DNA from: JADJLQ01 sp034439915
GTDB taxonomy: Bacteria > Bacteroidota > Bacteroidia > Chitinophagales > Saprospiraceae
Reading direction: 5' to 3'
Assembly (NCBI GenBank): GCA_034439915.1
Contig: JAWXBI010000055.1
Location: forward strand, 1-41,969
Length of the DNA: 41,969 bases
The notes beneath the pieces were generated by a model. It had not been told where the DNA came from, did not search any database, and worked only from the letters and a program-made list of their open reading frames with translations. The first letter of the stretch is position 1. Each line of letters begins with the position of its first letter. Below, piece after piece: positions 7,213-16,410 of the stretch. A program made the translations under genes and the position numbers.

Positions 7213-8619
7213 ATGGGAAAAATTAAGTTATACATCCACAGTAGAAAATGCCTGGCAGATACGGTGACACCGGTTCACTTGTATTTGAAACTCAGAGACC
7301 ATTTTGATGAATCAGCTTTGCTGGAGAGTACAGATTTCAGAAGCATTGAAAATTGTCATTCTTATCTTGGCCTGGGCAAATTAGGTTCCATCACCGTGGC
7401 CGATCATAGGATGGTGATCCAGTATCCCGGCGAGGAAAATGAAACCCTGGAGCTGATCCAGCCTCATGACCTGTCCGCTGGTCTTCAATCTTTTATGGAA
7501 AGATTCGATCTCATCGATTCCGGCGAATACAAACAACTCAACGGACTTTTCGGGCATTTTAATTTTGATGCCATTCAATACTTTGACACCGTTCGTATGG
7601 ATACCGTCAAAAAAGTAGTGGATATCCCGGATGCCAGGTTTACCCTGTACCGATATATCATTTCGATCGACCATTTTAAGGATGAAATGTATATCATGGA
7701 AAACAGCCTGACACCCGACCAAACCAATCTTGACTATATCGATGCCTTGATCTTAAATGAACATGCGGCCAGCTTCAGGTTTCATAAATCCGGGGAAGAA
7801 ACCAGTTCTTTGTCGGATCAGGAATTCCGTGACCTGGTGACCAAAGGGAAATACCATTGCCAGATTGGAGATGTGTTTCAGGTGGTGTTTGCGAGGCGTT
7901 TCCGACAACCGTTTACTGGTGATGATTTTAATGTTTACCGGGCACTGCGATCGGTCAACCCATCTCCTTATCTTTTTTATTTTGATATGGGCAATTACCG
8001 AATATTCGGTTCGTCACCTGAATCCCAACTGGTGGTCTACAAAGGCATAGCCAGCGTCAATCCGATAGCGGGGACCTATAAACGGACGGGTAATGATGAG
8101 CAGGACCAAAAACGGGCTAAAGAACTGGCCCTGGACCCCAAGGAGAATGCGGAACACATCATGCTGGTTGATCTGGCCCGAAATGACCTGGGAAGGCATT
8201 CTGACAAAGTGGAAGTCAAAGTGCTCAAGGAAGTACAGTATTTCAGCCATGTCATCCATCTGGTTTCAAAAGTGGAAGGAAAATTGACGAAAGACCACAA
8301 TGTGTTTAAAGTTTTTGGAGACACCTTTCCTGCAGGTACCTTGTCCGGAGCTCCAAAATACCGAGCCATCGAACTCATCAATGAAAACGAACCTGAATTG
8401 CGCAATTTCTACGGCGGCTCTATTGGATTTGTCGGTTTCGACAGCTCCCTTAATCATGCAATCACTATCCGTTCTTTTTTGAGTAAAGACCAGGTATTGC
8501 ATTATCAGGCCGGTGCAGGTATCGTGGCTACCAGTGTAGAGGAAAGTGAATTGCAGGAAGTCAGTAATAAACTCGGGGCCTTGCGGAAAGCTATGGCTGA
8601 AGCCGAAAAAATCAAATAA
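7213..8619 (+). CDS. trpE: Anthranilate synthase component I
   Basis: Converts chorismate and ammonia (from the TrpG glutaminase) to anthranilate, the committed step to tryptophan. The 468-residue protein has the chorismate-binding C-terminal half: NPSPYLFYFD, VNPIAGTYKRTG, LVDLARNDLGR, FPAGTLSGAPK and YQAGAGIVATS. The N-terminal LLES tetrad (36-39) matches the feedback tryptophan-binding element of classical TrpE, so allosteric inhibition by tryptophan is likely. It is the first structural gene after the attenuator; trpG follows after 11 bp. The TrpG partner and trp context favour TrpE over the PabB alternative. Confidence 0.97.
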   Translation: MGKIKLYIHSRKCLADTVTPVHLYLKLRDHFDESALLESTDFRSIENCHSYLGLGKLGSITVADHRMVIQYPGEENETLELIQPHDLSAGLQSFMERFDLIDSGEYKQLNGLFGHFNFDAIQYFDTVRMDTVKKVVDIPDARFTLYRYIISIDHFKDEMYIMENSLTPDQTNLDYIDALILNEHAASFRFHKSGEETSSLSDQEFRDLVTKGKYHCQIGDVFQVVFARRFRQPFTGDDFNVYRALRSVNPSPYLFYFDMGNYRIFGSSPESQLVVYKGIASVNPIAGTYKRTGNDEQDQKRAKELALDPKENAEHIMLVDLARNDLGRHSDKVEVKVLKEVQYFSHVIHLVSKVEGKLTKDHNVFKVFGDTFPAGTLSGAPKYRAIELINENEPELRNFYGGSIGFVGFDSSLNHAITIRSFLSKDQVLHYQAGAGIVATSVEESELQEVSNKLGALRKAMAEAEKIK

Positions 8620-8630
8620 AATACTCCGCT

Positions 8631-9242
8631 ATGAAAATATTGATGATTGACAATTATGATTCTTTTACGTATAACCTGGTCCAGTATCTTCGGGAACTGA
8701 CCGGAAAGGTAATCAAGGTGGTCAGAAACGATGAAGTACCGCTTTCCTTTGTCGCCGGTTACGATTGTATTTTTATTTCACCGGGACCCGGCTTACCCGC
8801 TGATTCAGGGATCATCCTGGAGGTCATTAAAACGTATTCCTCCACAAAATCAATTTTCGGGGTATGTCTCGGACTGCAGGCTATTGGGGAGGCGTTTGGG
8901 GGCCGCTTAATCAATTTATCAAAGGTATATCATGGAGTCCATACTCCGGTGATGGTTACCGATCCGGCAGAAGAGATATTCAAAGGTATACCTTCGCCAT
9001 TTATGGCCGGCAGGTATCACTCCTGGGTAGTCGATCAACAAAGCGTACCCGATGTGCTGCAAGTTACAGCAGTTGATGAACAGGGTATGATCATGGCGGC
9101 CAGTCATAAAATCTACCATGTCAAAGGTGTGCAGTTTCACCCGGAATCCGTATTGACCCCGGAAGGAAAAAAGATTTTAAAAAATTTTCTGCAGGAAAGT
9201 GAAGCCATGTATAAAAAACAATTGATTGAGGATACTTTTTAA
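8631..9242 (+). CDS. trpG: Anthranilate synthase component II (glutamine amidotransferase)
   Basis: Class I glutaminase that supplies ammonia to TrpE. The 203-residue length is normal. Catalytic residues are visible: nucleophile Cys79 in GVCLGLQAIGEAFGG, and His170/Glu172 in GVQFHPESVLTPEG. The oxyanion-hole segment SPGPGLP follows residue 50. In many bacteria this subunit also serves PabB for folate synthesis; no pabB is in the window. It sits 11 bp after trpE and 20 bp before trpD. Confidence 0.96.
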   Translation: MKILMIDNYDSFTYNLVQYLRELTGKVIKVVRNDEVPLSFVAGYDCIFISPGPGLPADSGIILEVIKTYSSTKSIFGVCLGLQAIGEAFGGRLINLSKVYHGVHTPVMVTDPAEEIFKGIPSPFMAGRYHSWVVDQQSVPDVLQVTAVDEQGMIMAASHKIYHVKGVQFHPESVLTPEGKKILKNFLQESEAMYKKQLIEDTF

Positions 9243-9262
9243 ACAATTAGTACAACCACGAA

Positions 9263-10261
9263 ATGAAAAAAATACTAACCTATTTGTTTGAACATAAAAA
9301 ACTGAACAGGGCTGAAGCCAAAGAGATCCTGGTCAATATTTCCAAAAACGCTTACAATGAATCTCAGGTGGCTGCTTTCATCACGGTATACCTGATGCGG
9401 GCAATCTCTGAGGATGAATTACAGGGATTTGTCGACGCATTACTGGAACTGTGTATTCCGGTAGAACTGGACGGGCAGGATACCATTGATTTATGCGGTA
9501 CAGGAGGGGATGGAAAAAATACGTTTAATATATCCACACTCTCCGCATTTGTCGTAGCCGGGGCGGGTTATAAAGTCACCAAACATGGCAATTATGGAGT
9601 CAGTTCTAAATGTGGCTCGTCAGACGTACTGGAAACGCTGGGATATAAATTTACCAATGAAACAGACCTGCTTAAAAAACAATTGGATAAAAGCAATATC
9701 TGTTTTCTGCATGCCCCTTTATTTCATCCTGCCATGAAAACGGTAGCACCCATCAGAAAACAACTTGGTGTCAAAACGTTTTTTAATATGCTCGGCCCCC
9801 TGGTCAATCCGGCCCGGCCCAGATTTCAGATGGCCGGGGTGTTCAACCTGGAACTGACCCGTTTGTATGCTTATCTTTTTCAGAAGCAAAAGGAAAAACG
9901 TTTTGCCGTCCTGCATGCCATGGATGGTTATGATGAAGTTTCGTTAACCGGTGATTTTAAAATAAAAACGCAGGATGCCGATCGGGTTCTCTCTGCAGCC
10001 GATCTGGGTTTACACCCGCTCAAACAAGAAGAAATCTATGGCGGCGAAACCAAAGAAGAAGCGGCTTCCATTTTTATGCAGGTGTTGAATGGAGTAGGCA
10101 CCCGCGCACAACAATCCGTGGTTTACGCCAATGCAGGTATTGCTATCCGGGTATGCAACCCGGGTCTGACGCTGATCGATGCTGTTAAAGTTGCCGAAGA
10201 AAGTGTACAATCCGGGAAAGCCCTTCGCGCGTTTAAAACCCTCATCGAAACAGCAGCATGA
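9263..10261 (+). CDS. trpD: Anthranilate phosphoribosyltransferase
   Basis: Transfers the phosphoribosyl group of PRPP to anthranilate. The 332-residue protein has the diphosphate-binding CGTGGDGKNTFNIST (from residue 78) and KHGNYGVSSKCGSSDVLE (108-124) motifs, both complete. It is a separate polypeptide, not fused to TrpG as in enterobacteria. The stop overlaps the trpC start by 4 bp (ATGA), which indicates translational coupling. Confidence 0.97.
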   Translation: MKKILTYLFEHKKLNRAEAKEILVNISKNAYNESQVAAFITVYLMRAISEDELQGFVDALLELCIPVELDGQDTIDLCGTGGDGKNTFNISTLSAFVVAGAGYKVTKHGNYGVSSKCGSSDVLETLGYKFTNETDLLKKQLDKSNICFLHAPLFHPAMKTVAPIRKQLGVKTFFNMLGPLVNPARPRFQMAGVFNLELTRLYAYLFQKQKEKRFAVLHAMDGYDEVSLTGDFKIKTQDADRVLSAADLGLHPLKQEEIYGGETKEEAASIFMQVLNGVGTRAQQSVVYANAGIAIRVCNPGLTLIDAVKVAEESVQSGKALRAFKTLIETAA

Positions 10262-11046
10262 ATATACTCGAACAAATAATTCAGCATAAAATAAAGGAGG
10301 TCGAAAAAAAGAAAACCGATCTTCCTTTATCTGTAATGAAGACCTCAACACATTACCAAAGGTCTGGTCTTTCTCTGAAGAAAAAACTTAACCAACACCC
10401 GGGCATTATTGCTGAATTTAAAAGAAAGTCTCCATCAAAGGGGATCATACGCCATGCCGCATCGGTGCAGGATATTGTCCGGTCATATGAAAGGCATGGT
10501 GCCAGCGCATGCTCCATCCTGACCGATAAGGTGTTTTTTGATGGAGATACCTCGGATATTACAGCGGTAAGGTCCCTGCTTCATATACCCATACTGAGAA
10601 AAGATTTTATTGTTGACTCCTATCAGATCGACGAAGCAAAATCAATCGGGTCAGACCTGATCTTATTAATCGCCGAATGCCTTACCCCGGCGCAGATTAC
10701 CGACTTTACCCACCATGCCCATGATCTGGGAATGGAGGTCCTGATGGAATTACATGATCTTGAAGAATTAAATAAATGGAACCCCGATATCGACTTGCTG
10801 GGCATCAATAATCGCGACCTTAGAAATTTCCATACCGGGATCGAAAAATCGCTGGATCTTGTTATTCATTTACCGGTGGAGTCGTTGTGGATATCGGAGA
10901 GTGGCCTCAAAGGCCCGGATGAACTCCGCCAACTGGCTGCTGCAGGGTATAGGGGTTTTTTAATCGGAGAAACTTTTATGCGGGCGAATGACCCAGGTAA
11001 ATTATGCGGAGAGTTTGTAACCAGTTTATCAGAAATCCCAACATGA
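10258..11046 (+). CDS. trpC: Indole-3-glycerol-phosphate synthase
   Basis: Closes the indole ring, converting CdRP to indole-3-glycerol phosphate. The 262-residue TIM barrel shows IAEFKRKSPSKG (51-62, with catalytic Glu53 and Lys55), ILRKDFIVDSYQI with the general-acid lysine, LLIAECL, INNRDL and the phosphate-binding SESGL. It is monofunctional; TrpF is a separate gene. Its start overlaps the trpD stop, and its stop overlaps the trpF start by 4 bp. Confidence 0.97.
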   Translation: MNILEQIIQHKIKEVEKKKTDLPLSVMKTSTHYQRSGLSLKKKLNQHPGIIAEFKRKSPSKGIIRHAASVQDIVRSYERHGASACSILTDKVFFDGDTSDITAVRSLLHIPILRKDFIVDSYQIDEAKSIGSDLILLIAECLTPAQITDFTHHAHDLGMEVLMELHDLEELNKWNPDIDLLGINNRDLRNFHTGIEKSLDLVIHLPVESLWISESGLKGPDELRQLAAAGYRGFLIGETFMRANDPGKLCGEFVTSLSEIPT

Positions 11047-11666
11047 AAAACAACCTTCAAATTAAAGTTTGCGGCATGGTCAAACCGGATCAGATCATAC
11101 AATTGGCTGAATTGGATATTGATTATATCGGTATGATTTTTCACACTCCATCACCGCGCTTTCTGGATAAAATCATTGAACCTGCTGCCTTTGGGGATAA
11201 AAAAAAGACAGGGGTATTTGTCAATAGCCCGATTGAACAGATATTATATACCCAAAGCCGGCATCATCTGGATACGGTGCAATTACACGGATCGGAGCCC
11301 CCTGAATTTTGTATGCAGATCCAGCAAAGGGGAATCGGGGTCATAAAAGCATTCAGCATAGACAAAAATTTTGATTTTAATAAAATAGCCGATTTCGATG
11401 GTTACGTGGATATGTTTCTTTTTGATGCCAAAGGAGATGCTCCGGGGGGCAATGGGATACGGTTTGATTGGGCCAAATTAAATGAATACGAAGGAGCGAG
11501 CCCTTTTTTATTAAGTGGCGGCATCAGCTATGAACACCTCGATGAAATCAGCTATTTTGACCACCCGGCTGCAATGGGTATTGACATCAACAGTAAATTT
11601 GAAAAAAGCCCGGGAGATAAGGATTTAATCACTCTAAAAAAATTTATACATGAGTTACGCGGTTGA
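11043..11666 (+). CDS. trpF: Phosphoribosylanthranilate isomerase
   Basis: Amadori-type isomerase forming CdRP from phosphoribosylanthranilate. The 207-residue product begins MKNNLQIKVCGM, placing catalytic Cys10 in KVCGM; the acid Asp is in FLFDAKG, and LLSGGISYEHLDE binds phosphate. An open frame extends 13 codons upstream inside trpC, but the ATG at 11043 overlaps the trpC stop as ATGA and fits the family start. The end overlaps trpB by 17 bp. Confidence 0.95.
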   Translation: MKNNLQIKVCGMVKPDQIIQLAELDIDYIGMIFHTPSPRFLDKIIEPAAFGDKKKTGVFVNSPIEQILYTQSRHHLDTVQLHGSEPPEFCMQIQQRGIGVIKAFSIDKNFDFNKIADFDGYVDMFLFDAKGDAPGGNGIRFDWAKLNEYEGASPFLLSGGISYEHLDEISYFDHPAAMGIDINSKFEKSPGDKDLITLKKFIHELRG

Positions 11667-12846
11667 TGCCAAAGGGTTTTATGGAATTTTTGGAGGGGCT
11701 TATATTCCTGAAATGCTGCAATATAATGTGGAGCAGCTCAGGGACAACTATCTGCAAATTATCCGGCAGCCATCCTTTCAGGCTGAATTTGCGGATTTGC
11801 TAAAAAATTATGCCGGAAGGCCCAGCCCCTTGTATGAAGCCAAGAGGTTATCCTCCCGGTATGGGGCACGTATCTTCCTAAAAAGAGAAGACCTCAACCA
11901 TACCGGGGCCCATAAAATAAACAATACCATTGGACAAATTTTGTTGGCGGAACGATTGGGTAAAAAACGAATCATAGCCGAGACCGGAGCAGGCCAGCAT
12001 GGGGTAGCTACAGCGACCGTATGTGCTTTAAAAAACCTGGAATGTATTGTCTATATGGGTGCGGTGGATATTGAGCGACAAGCTCCTAATGTGGCCCGGA
12101 TGAAAATGTTAGGCGCTAAAGTTGTTCCTGCAAACAGCGGATCACAAACTTTAAAAGATGCCACCAATGAAGCTATCCGCGATTGGATCCAGCACCCGGT
12201 AGATACTCATTATATCATAGGTTCTGTAGTTGGACCTCATCCTTACCCGGATATGGTCGCCCGTTTTCAGAGTATAATCAGCGAAGAAATGAAGTATCAG
12301 CTAAAGGAATACACTGGATCCGAAAATCCGGATATCATCATAGCATGCGTTGGCGGGGGAAGCAATGCCGCCGGGGCATATTATCATTATCTCGATCGCA
12401 GCCAGGTGAGACTCATTGCCGTGGAAGCCGCAGGGGAAGGCGTGCACAGTGGCAAAAGTGCAGCGACCAGCGTCCTGGGCTCCGTGGGAATCATTCATGG
12501 CAGTAAAACGCTGCTGATGCAAACTCCTGATGGACAGATTATAGAACCGCATTCGATTTCTGCAGGTTTGGATTATCCCGGGATTGGGCCCTTGCATGCC
12601 CATCTGATCCGCTCCGGAAGGGCGGAGGCTGTTTCGATTGTGGATGAAGAGGCTGTCAGAGCAGCATTTATATTGACCCGGCTGGAGGGGATCATCCCGG
12701 CTTTAGAGTCGGCTCATGCACTGGCAGCATTGGAGTATATTAAATTTAAACCAACTGACCATATTATAGTCTGTCTTTCCGGCAGAGGAGACAAAGATCT
12801 GGCAACTTATATGAAATATATTGACACCTATGAATCGATTGAATGA
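11650..12846 (+). CDS. trpB: Tryptophan synthase beta chain
   Basis: PLP enzyme that joins indole and serine to make tryptophan. The 398-residue protein carries the PLP lysine Lys89 in NHTGAHKINNTIGQ, the ETGAGQHG loop, the PLP-phosphate GGGSNAAG segment and the C-terminal SGRGDKD. This is the TrpB1 type that works with TrpA. It overlaps trpF by 17 bp and trpA by 17 bp, so expression of the last trp genes is tightly coupled. Confidence 0.97.
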   Translation: MSYAVDAKGFYGIFGGAYIPEMLQYNVEQLRDNYLQIIRQPSFQAEFADLLKNYAGRPSPLYEAKRLSSRYGARIFLKREDLNHTGAHKINNTIGQILLAERLGKKRIIAETGAGQHGVATATVCALKNLECIVYMGAVDIERQAPNVARMKMLGAKVVPANSGSQTLKDATNEAIRDWIQHPVDTHYIIGSVVGPHPYPDMVARFQSIISEEMKYQLKEYTGSENPDIIIACVGGGSNAAGAYYHYLDRSQVRLIAVEAAGEGVHSGKSAATSVLGSVGIIHGSKTLLMQTPDGQIIEPHSISAGLDYPGIGPLHAHLIRSGRAEAVSIVDEEAVRAAFILTRLEGIIPALESAHALAALEYIKFKPTDHIIVCLSGRGDKDLATYMKYIDTYESIE

Positions 12847-13606
12847 ATTGTTTAAAAATAAAACAGGCCGCATCCTGAATATTTATTTTACCGCGGGTTT
12901 TCCTGCGTTAAATGATACGGTGCCTATTATTACCTCTTTAGCCGCCGCAGGGGTAGACCTGATCGAGATCGGTATGCCTTATAGCGATCCGCTTGCCGAC
13001 GGACCGACCATACAGGCCAGCAGTCAGGTCGCATTAAAAAATGGAATGGGATTAGACATCCTGTTTGAACAGATTATAAAAGCGCGTCAGGTGGTTGATC
13101 TTCCATTGATACTCATGGGCTATTTTAATCAGGTATTGCAATACGGTGAAGAACGATTTGTGCTCAAAGCCCGGGAAAGCGGGATTGATGCCTTGATCCT
13201 GCCTGACCTTCCGGTCGAAGAATATGAATTGCATTATAAAAAGATGTTTGAAAAGCATGGGATGAATATTGTTTTTTTGATTACCCCTCAAACCACGGAA
13301 GCCCGCATTCGCCATATCGACTCCGTAAGTAATAGTTTTATCTATATGGTTTCCTCCAATGCTATTACCGGGGCAAAAAGCGGAATTGATAAGGAACAGG
13401 AATTTTATTTCCGCAGGATTTCTCAGCTTGGATTGAGGAATCCAAGATTGATAGGATTCGGTATCTCCAATAAAGAAGGTTTTGATAAGGCCTGTGAATC
13501 CGCTCAGGGTGCTATCATTGGAAGTGCATTTATCACAGCCATATCCGGAAATAAGCCCGTCGAGCAGGCGACCCGCCAATTCATTGATTCAGTCCTCCAT
13601 GGCTGA
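12830..13606 (+). CDS. trpA: Tryptophan synthase alpha chain
   Basis: Cleaves indole-3-glycerol phosphate to indole, which is channelled to TrpB. The 258-residue TIM barrel has catalytic Glu46 (VDLIEIGMPYSDP) and Asp57 (LADGPTIQ) and the YFTAGFPALNDT signature. The ATG at 12830 is preferred over the TTG at 12821 because it gives the usual MNRLNELF-type start. The following GNAT gene begins 8 bp before the trpA stop. Confidence 0.96.
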   Translation: MNRLNELFKNKTGRILNIYFTAGFPALNDTVPIITSLAAAGVDLIEIGMPYSDPLADGPTIQASSQVALKNGMGLDILFEQIIKARQVVDLPLILMGYFNQVLQYGEERFVLKARESGIDALILPDLPVEEYELHYKKMFEKHGMNIVFLITPQTTEARIRHIDSVSNSFIYMVSSNAITGAKSGIDKEQEFYFRRISQLGLRNPRLIGFGISNKEGFDKACESAQGAIIGSAFITAISGNKPVEQATRQFIDSVLHG

Positions 13607-14126
13607 AGCAGGTGATATCCGGTTTCTTCAGTTGGGCCCGGATCAGGCTAACGAATTGAGATCGATTTCTCTGGATACGTTTTCTCAAAGTTTTTTTCAT
13701 CTCAATACCCGAGAAAATTTTGAGGCCTATGTTTCAGATGCATTTGATGAAGAGAAATTAAAGAATGAATTAAGCTTACCGGATTCACGTTTTTATTTTG
13801 TTTTTTTCCTGTCCCGGTTGGCAGGATATTTTAAAATTAATTTTCACGCAGGACCTGACCCTCAATCAAATAACAATGCATTGGAATTACAACGGATATA
13901 CTTGTTGAGTCCATTTCAAGGGTATGGATTGGGTAACAAGATTTTGGATTTTATCGTCCAACTGGCACAGTCCTCTCATCATAGCTCCATCTGGCTGGGT
14001 GTCTGGGAGCACAATACAAAAGCCATCCGGTTTTATGAAAAAAATGGATTTATCCGGAAGGGAGAACATGCCTTTTTGTTAGGCCAGGATCCTCAAACGG
14101 ATTATATATATTCTTTGGACTTGTAG
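13599..14126 (+). CDS. GNAT family N-acetyltransferase
   Basis: A 175-residue acetyl-CoA-dependent acyltransferase of unknown substrate. Motif A is visible as RIYLLSPFQGYGLGNKILDF, with the QGYGLG pyrophosphate loop, and motif B as LGVWEHNTKAIRFYEKNGF. A longer frame runs back into trpA, but the ATG at 13599 gives a standard start and overlaps the trpA stop by only 8 bp. Coupling to trpA places it under trp control, though nothing in the sequence ties it to tryptophan; protein or small-molecule acetylation are both possible. Confidence 0.88.
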   Translation: MAEAGDIRFLQLGPDQANELRSISLDTFSQSFFHLNTRENFEAYVSDAFDEEKLKNELSLPDSRFYFVFFLSRLAGYFKINFHAGPDPQSNNNALELQRIYLLSPFQGYGLGNKILDFIVQLAQSSHHSSIWLGVWEHNTKAIRFYEKNGFIRKGEHAFLLGQDPQTDYIYSLDL

Positions 14127-14157
14127 CAGCCGGTCACCCGTCAACCCAGGAGATTGC

Positions 14158-14165
14158 TATCTTTG
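14158..14165 (+). promoter_or_regulatory. Possible internal -7 promoter element before folD (TATCTTTG)
   Basis: Exact TAnnTTTG match, ending 3 bases before the ATG at 14169. The predicted start site falls on or next to the ATG, giving a leaderless message. It would allow folD-prmA expression when the trp attenuator is shut. It also argues against the TTG at 14154 as start. Confidence 0.5.
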
Positions 14166-14168
14166 TTT

Positions 14169-15050
14169 ATGCATTTAATGGATGGGGTACTGGTCGCAAA
14201 AACGATAAAATCGGACCTGCTCAGGGAGGTAGCAATTAAAAAAGCAACTGGAATACGAGTCCCGCATCTGGCAGCGATCCTGATTGGCGATCATCCGGCC
14301 AGTGCATCCTATATAAAAAATAAGATCAAATCCTGTGCGGAAACCGGCTATGATTCCACCCTGATTGCAAAATCAGCTACGATCGAAGAAAACGAATTGA
14401 TCGATATGGTTGAGGGACTGAATGAAAATTCGTCTATAGATGGATTTATTGTTCAACTGCCTTTGCCAAAACATATCGATGACAATAAAATACTGCTGTG
14501 TATAGAACCCAGGAAAGATGTGGATGGCTTCCATCCTGCCAATGTTGGCCGCATGGTACTGGGCCTGCCTTCTTATATCCCGGCTACTCCCTTCGGAATA
14601 CTCAAGTTGTTGGAGTATTACCAAATCCAGACGGAAGGAAAACATGTGGTCGTGGTGGGCAGGAGCAATATTGTGGGTACACCGATTTCTTTGTTGTTGT
14701 CCAGAAAAGCTTATCCCGGAAATGCTACGGTAACGCTGTGCCATTCCAAATCAGCCGATTTAAAAGAACTGTGTCTGCAAGGTGATGTACTTATTGCGGC
14801 TATAGGCATGGCCCGTTTTATTACCCGGGATATGGTAAAACCAGGAGCAGTTGTGATCGATGTGGGAATGAACCAAATCGTTGCTCCGGAGACTAAGAAA
14901 GGTTATCGTTTAGTAGGGGATGTCAACTTTGAGGAGGTCGCCCCGATCTGTTCTTATATAACACCTGTGCCGGGTGGGGTAGGGCCGATGACCGTATGTG
15001 CACTTTTAATGAATACCTGGCTGGCCTATACCAAAAAAATTTATGGTTGA
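14169..15050 (+). CDS. folD: Bifunctional methylenetetrahydrofolate dehydrogenase/methenyltetrahydrofolate cyclohydrolase
   Basis: Interconverts methylene-, methenyl- and 10-formyl-tetrahydrofolate for one-carbon metabolism. The 293-residue product has the catalytic Tyr48/Lys52 pair in SYIKNKIKSCAETG, VQLPLPKHID, KDVDGFHPANVGRM, PATPFGILKLLEYY and the NADP-binding VVVGRSNIVGTPISLLL. The start MHLMDG matches FolD relatives; the ATG at 14178 is possible. It follows the GNAT gene after 42 bp and overlaps prmA by 8 bp. Confidence 0.96.
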   Translation: MHLMDGVLVAKTIKSDLLREVAIKKATGIRVPHLAAILIGDHPASASYIKNKIKSCAETGYDSTLIAKSATIEENELIDMVEGLNENSSIDGFIVQLPLPKHIDDNKILLCIEPRKDVDGFHPANVGRMVLGLPSYIPATPFGILKLLEYYQIQTEGKHVVVVGRSNIVGTPISLLLSRKAYPGNATVTLCHSKSADLKELCLQGDVLIAAIGMARFITRDMVKPGAVVIDVGMNQIVAPETKKGYRLVGDVNFEEVAPICSYITPVPGGVGPMTVCALLMNTWLAYTKKIYG

Positions 15051-15864
15051 ATTAAATCACCAGTTTTACCGCTTTATATTTCATCCTATTCCCGATGACA
15101 TCACGCTGGCCCGATTATATGATTTGGGCTTTGAATCCTTTGAAGAAAAAGAATCTAGCCTGGAGGGTTATCTGCCGGCATCTTTATATAGCGAAGAGTT
15201 GAAGCTGGAAATTGAAAAACTTCATCCGGTCATTTCCACAGATTTGATATTGCCCCAAAACTGGAATGCCATTTGGGAAGCTTCTTTTGAGCCTATTTTT
15301 GTTCAGCAAAAGGTTTGTATACGGGCATCATTCCATCCCCTATCCCAACTACCTTATGATATCGTCATAGACCCGAAAATGGCGTTTGGCACCGGCCACC
15401 ATGCAACCACTTATCTGGTCATTGAGGAAATGATGAAACTGGACCTCACCAATAAATCGGTGCTGGACTTTGGTTGCGGCAGTGGAATCCTTGCGATTTT
15501 AGCCGAAAAATTCGGCGCTGCCGAAGTGCGTGCAATAGATTTTGATATCTGGTCCGTAGAAAATAGTCTGGAAAATGCAGCAGTAAATGAATGCCGGCAC
15601 CTTAAAGTAAGTCAGAACGATTCGTTATCTACAGAACCGGGTAACTATGACCTTTTATTGGCTAATATCACCAGGGATGTACTACTTCAAAACATCACAG
15701 AGGTCTCAAGGCTTTTAGCCGCCGGAGGATATGGTATATTTTCCGGCTTCCTGATCCAGGACAAGGAATTAATGGTTCAGCGACTAAAAGAACTGGGTTA
15801 TTCATCCATTCAATACCAGGAAAAAGAGGGATGGTGTGCAATAACCTTTTCCAAAGAAGTTTAG
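15043..15864 (+). CDS. prmA: Ribosomal protein L11 methyltransferase
   Basis: SAM-dependent methyltransferase that trimethylates ribosomal protein L11. The 273-residue protein has the PrmA signature IDPKMAFGTGHHATTYL, the SAM-binding VLDFGCGSGILAI loop and LLANITRDVL (the N-I/P-x-x substrate motif). Its start overlaps the folD stop by 8 bp, so the two are co-translated. It ends the plus-strand trp-folD transcription unit, 22 bp from the convergent DUF4252 gene; I see no clear terminator there. Confidence 0.94.
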   Translation: MVELNHQFYRFIFHPIPDDITLARLYDLGFESFEEKESSLEGYLPASLYSEELKLEIEKLHPVISTDLILPQNWNAIWEASFEPIFVQQKVCIRASFHPLSQLPYDIVIDPKMAFGTGHHATTYLVIEEMMKLDLTNKSVLDFGCGSGILAILAEKFGAAEVRAIDFDIWSVENSLENAAVNECRHLKVSQNDSLSTEPGNYDLLLANITRDVLLQNITEVSRLLAAGGYGIFSGFLIQDKELMVQRLKELGYSSIQYQEKEGWCAITFSKEV

Positions 15865-15886
15865 CATTCCTGCTTCTTGATATTGA

Positions 15887-16408
15887 TCACAGCCGGTGAA
15901 GTTGGTCTTTGTGTTTGTAATGATTGATCAATTTTGAAATATCCTCCGGGGTGAAGTACCCCCTTACGGTAATCAACATACTCTCATCCTCGTCATCATG
16001 GATTATAAATACCAATCGCCGGGTGATGTTTTTCTTTTCCCAACTGAATATTTCTACCACGCTATCTTCATCTTTAATGGAGACCAAGGGTTCAAATTGT
16101 TCATCCAGTAGGTTGGATTTAAGTCTTTTCAGGTCATGCATTCCGATGCGGTGTCCTTCCGTGGCCAATAAGATAGACACCCCTCCGATATTGCGGATTA
16201 AGGGGTGCAGCGCTTCACGGTCCAGTTTGTCCTCGTCATTCAGGGCAATATTTCCGGCCAGACGGACTAAAAACCCCGGGATAGTAAAATGTTTGATACC
16301 ATCCCGGTGGTGATAATCGCGGACGAATTCATTCAGACTTTGCTCCTGAGCGGTGGACAGGGTGATTAAAAAAATAAAGCAGCAAACGGAGATAAATAAA
16401 GTCTTCAT
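15887..16408 (-). CDS. Secreted DUF4252 protein (second copy)
   Basis: A 173-residue protein with a signal peptide (about 1-20, ending STAQE). The body follows the DUF4252 pattern seen in Bacteroidota: an N-terminal amphipathic region, an IGGVSILLATEG segment, then paired strands ending in a glycine-rich LITVRGYFTPEDISKLI. Function is unknown. It lies 2 bp after a second DUF4252 gene and closes the sigma/anti-sigma operon. The last residues are basic and histidine-rich. The copies differ strongly, so this is an old duplication. Confidence 0.8.
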   Translation of the reverse strand: MKTLFISVCCFIFLITLSTAQEQSLNEFVRDYHHRDGIKHFTIPGFLVRLAGNIALNDEDKLDREALHPLIRNIGGVSILLATEGHRIGMHDLKRLKSNLLDEQFEPLVSIKDEDSVVEIFSWEKKNITRRLVFIIHDDEDESMLITVRGYFTPEDISKLINHYKHKDQLHRL

Positions 16409-16410
16409 GA

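Noticed and set aside
10290..10300. AAAGGAGG-like Shine-Dalgarno sequence
   Set aside because: It is inside the trpC coding region and has no start codon at a suitable distance; it reflects Lys/Glu codons.
11004..11042. Upstream extension of trpF inside trpC
   Set aside because: The extension adds 13 residues unlike TrpF; the ATG at 11043 overlaps the trpC stop as ATGA and gives the KVCGM motif at the normal position.
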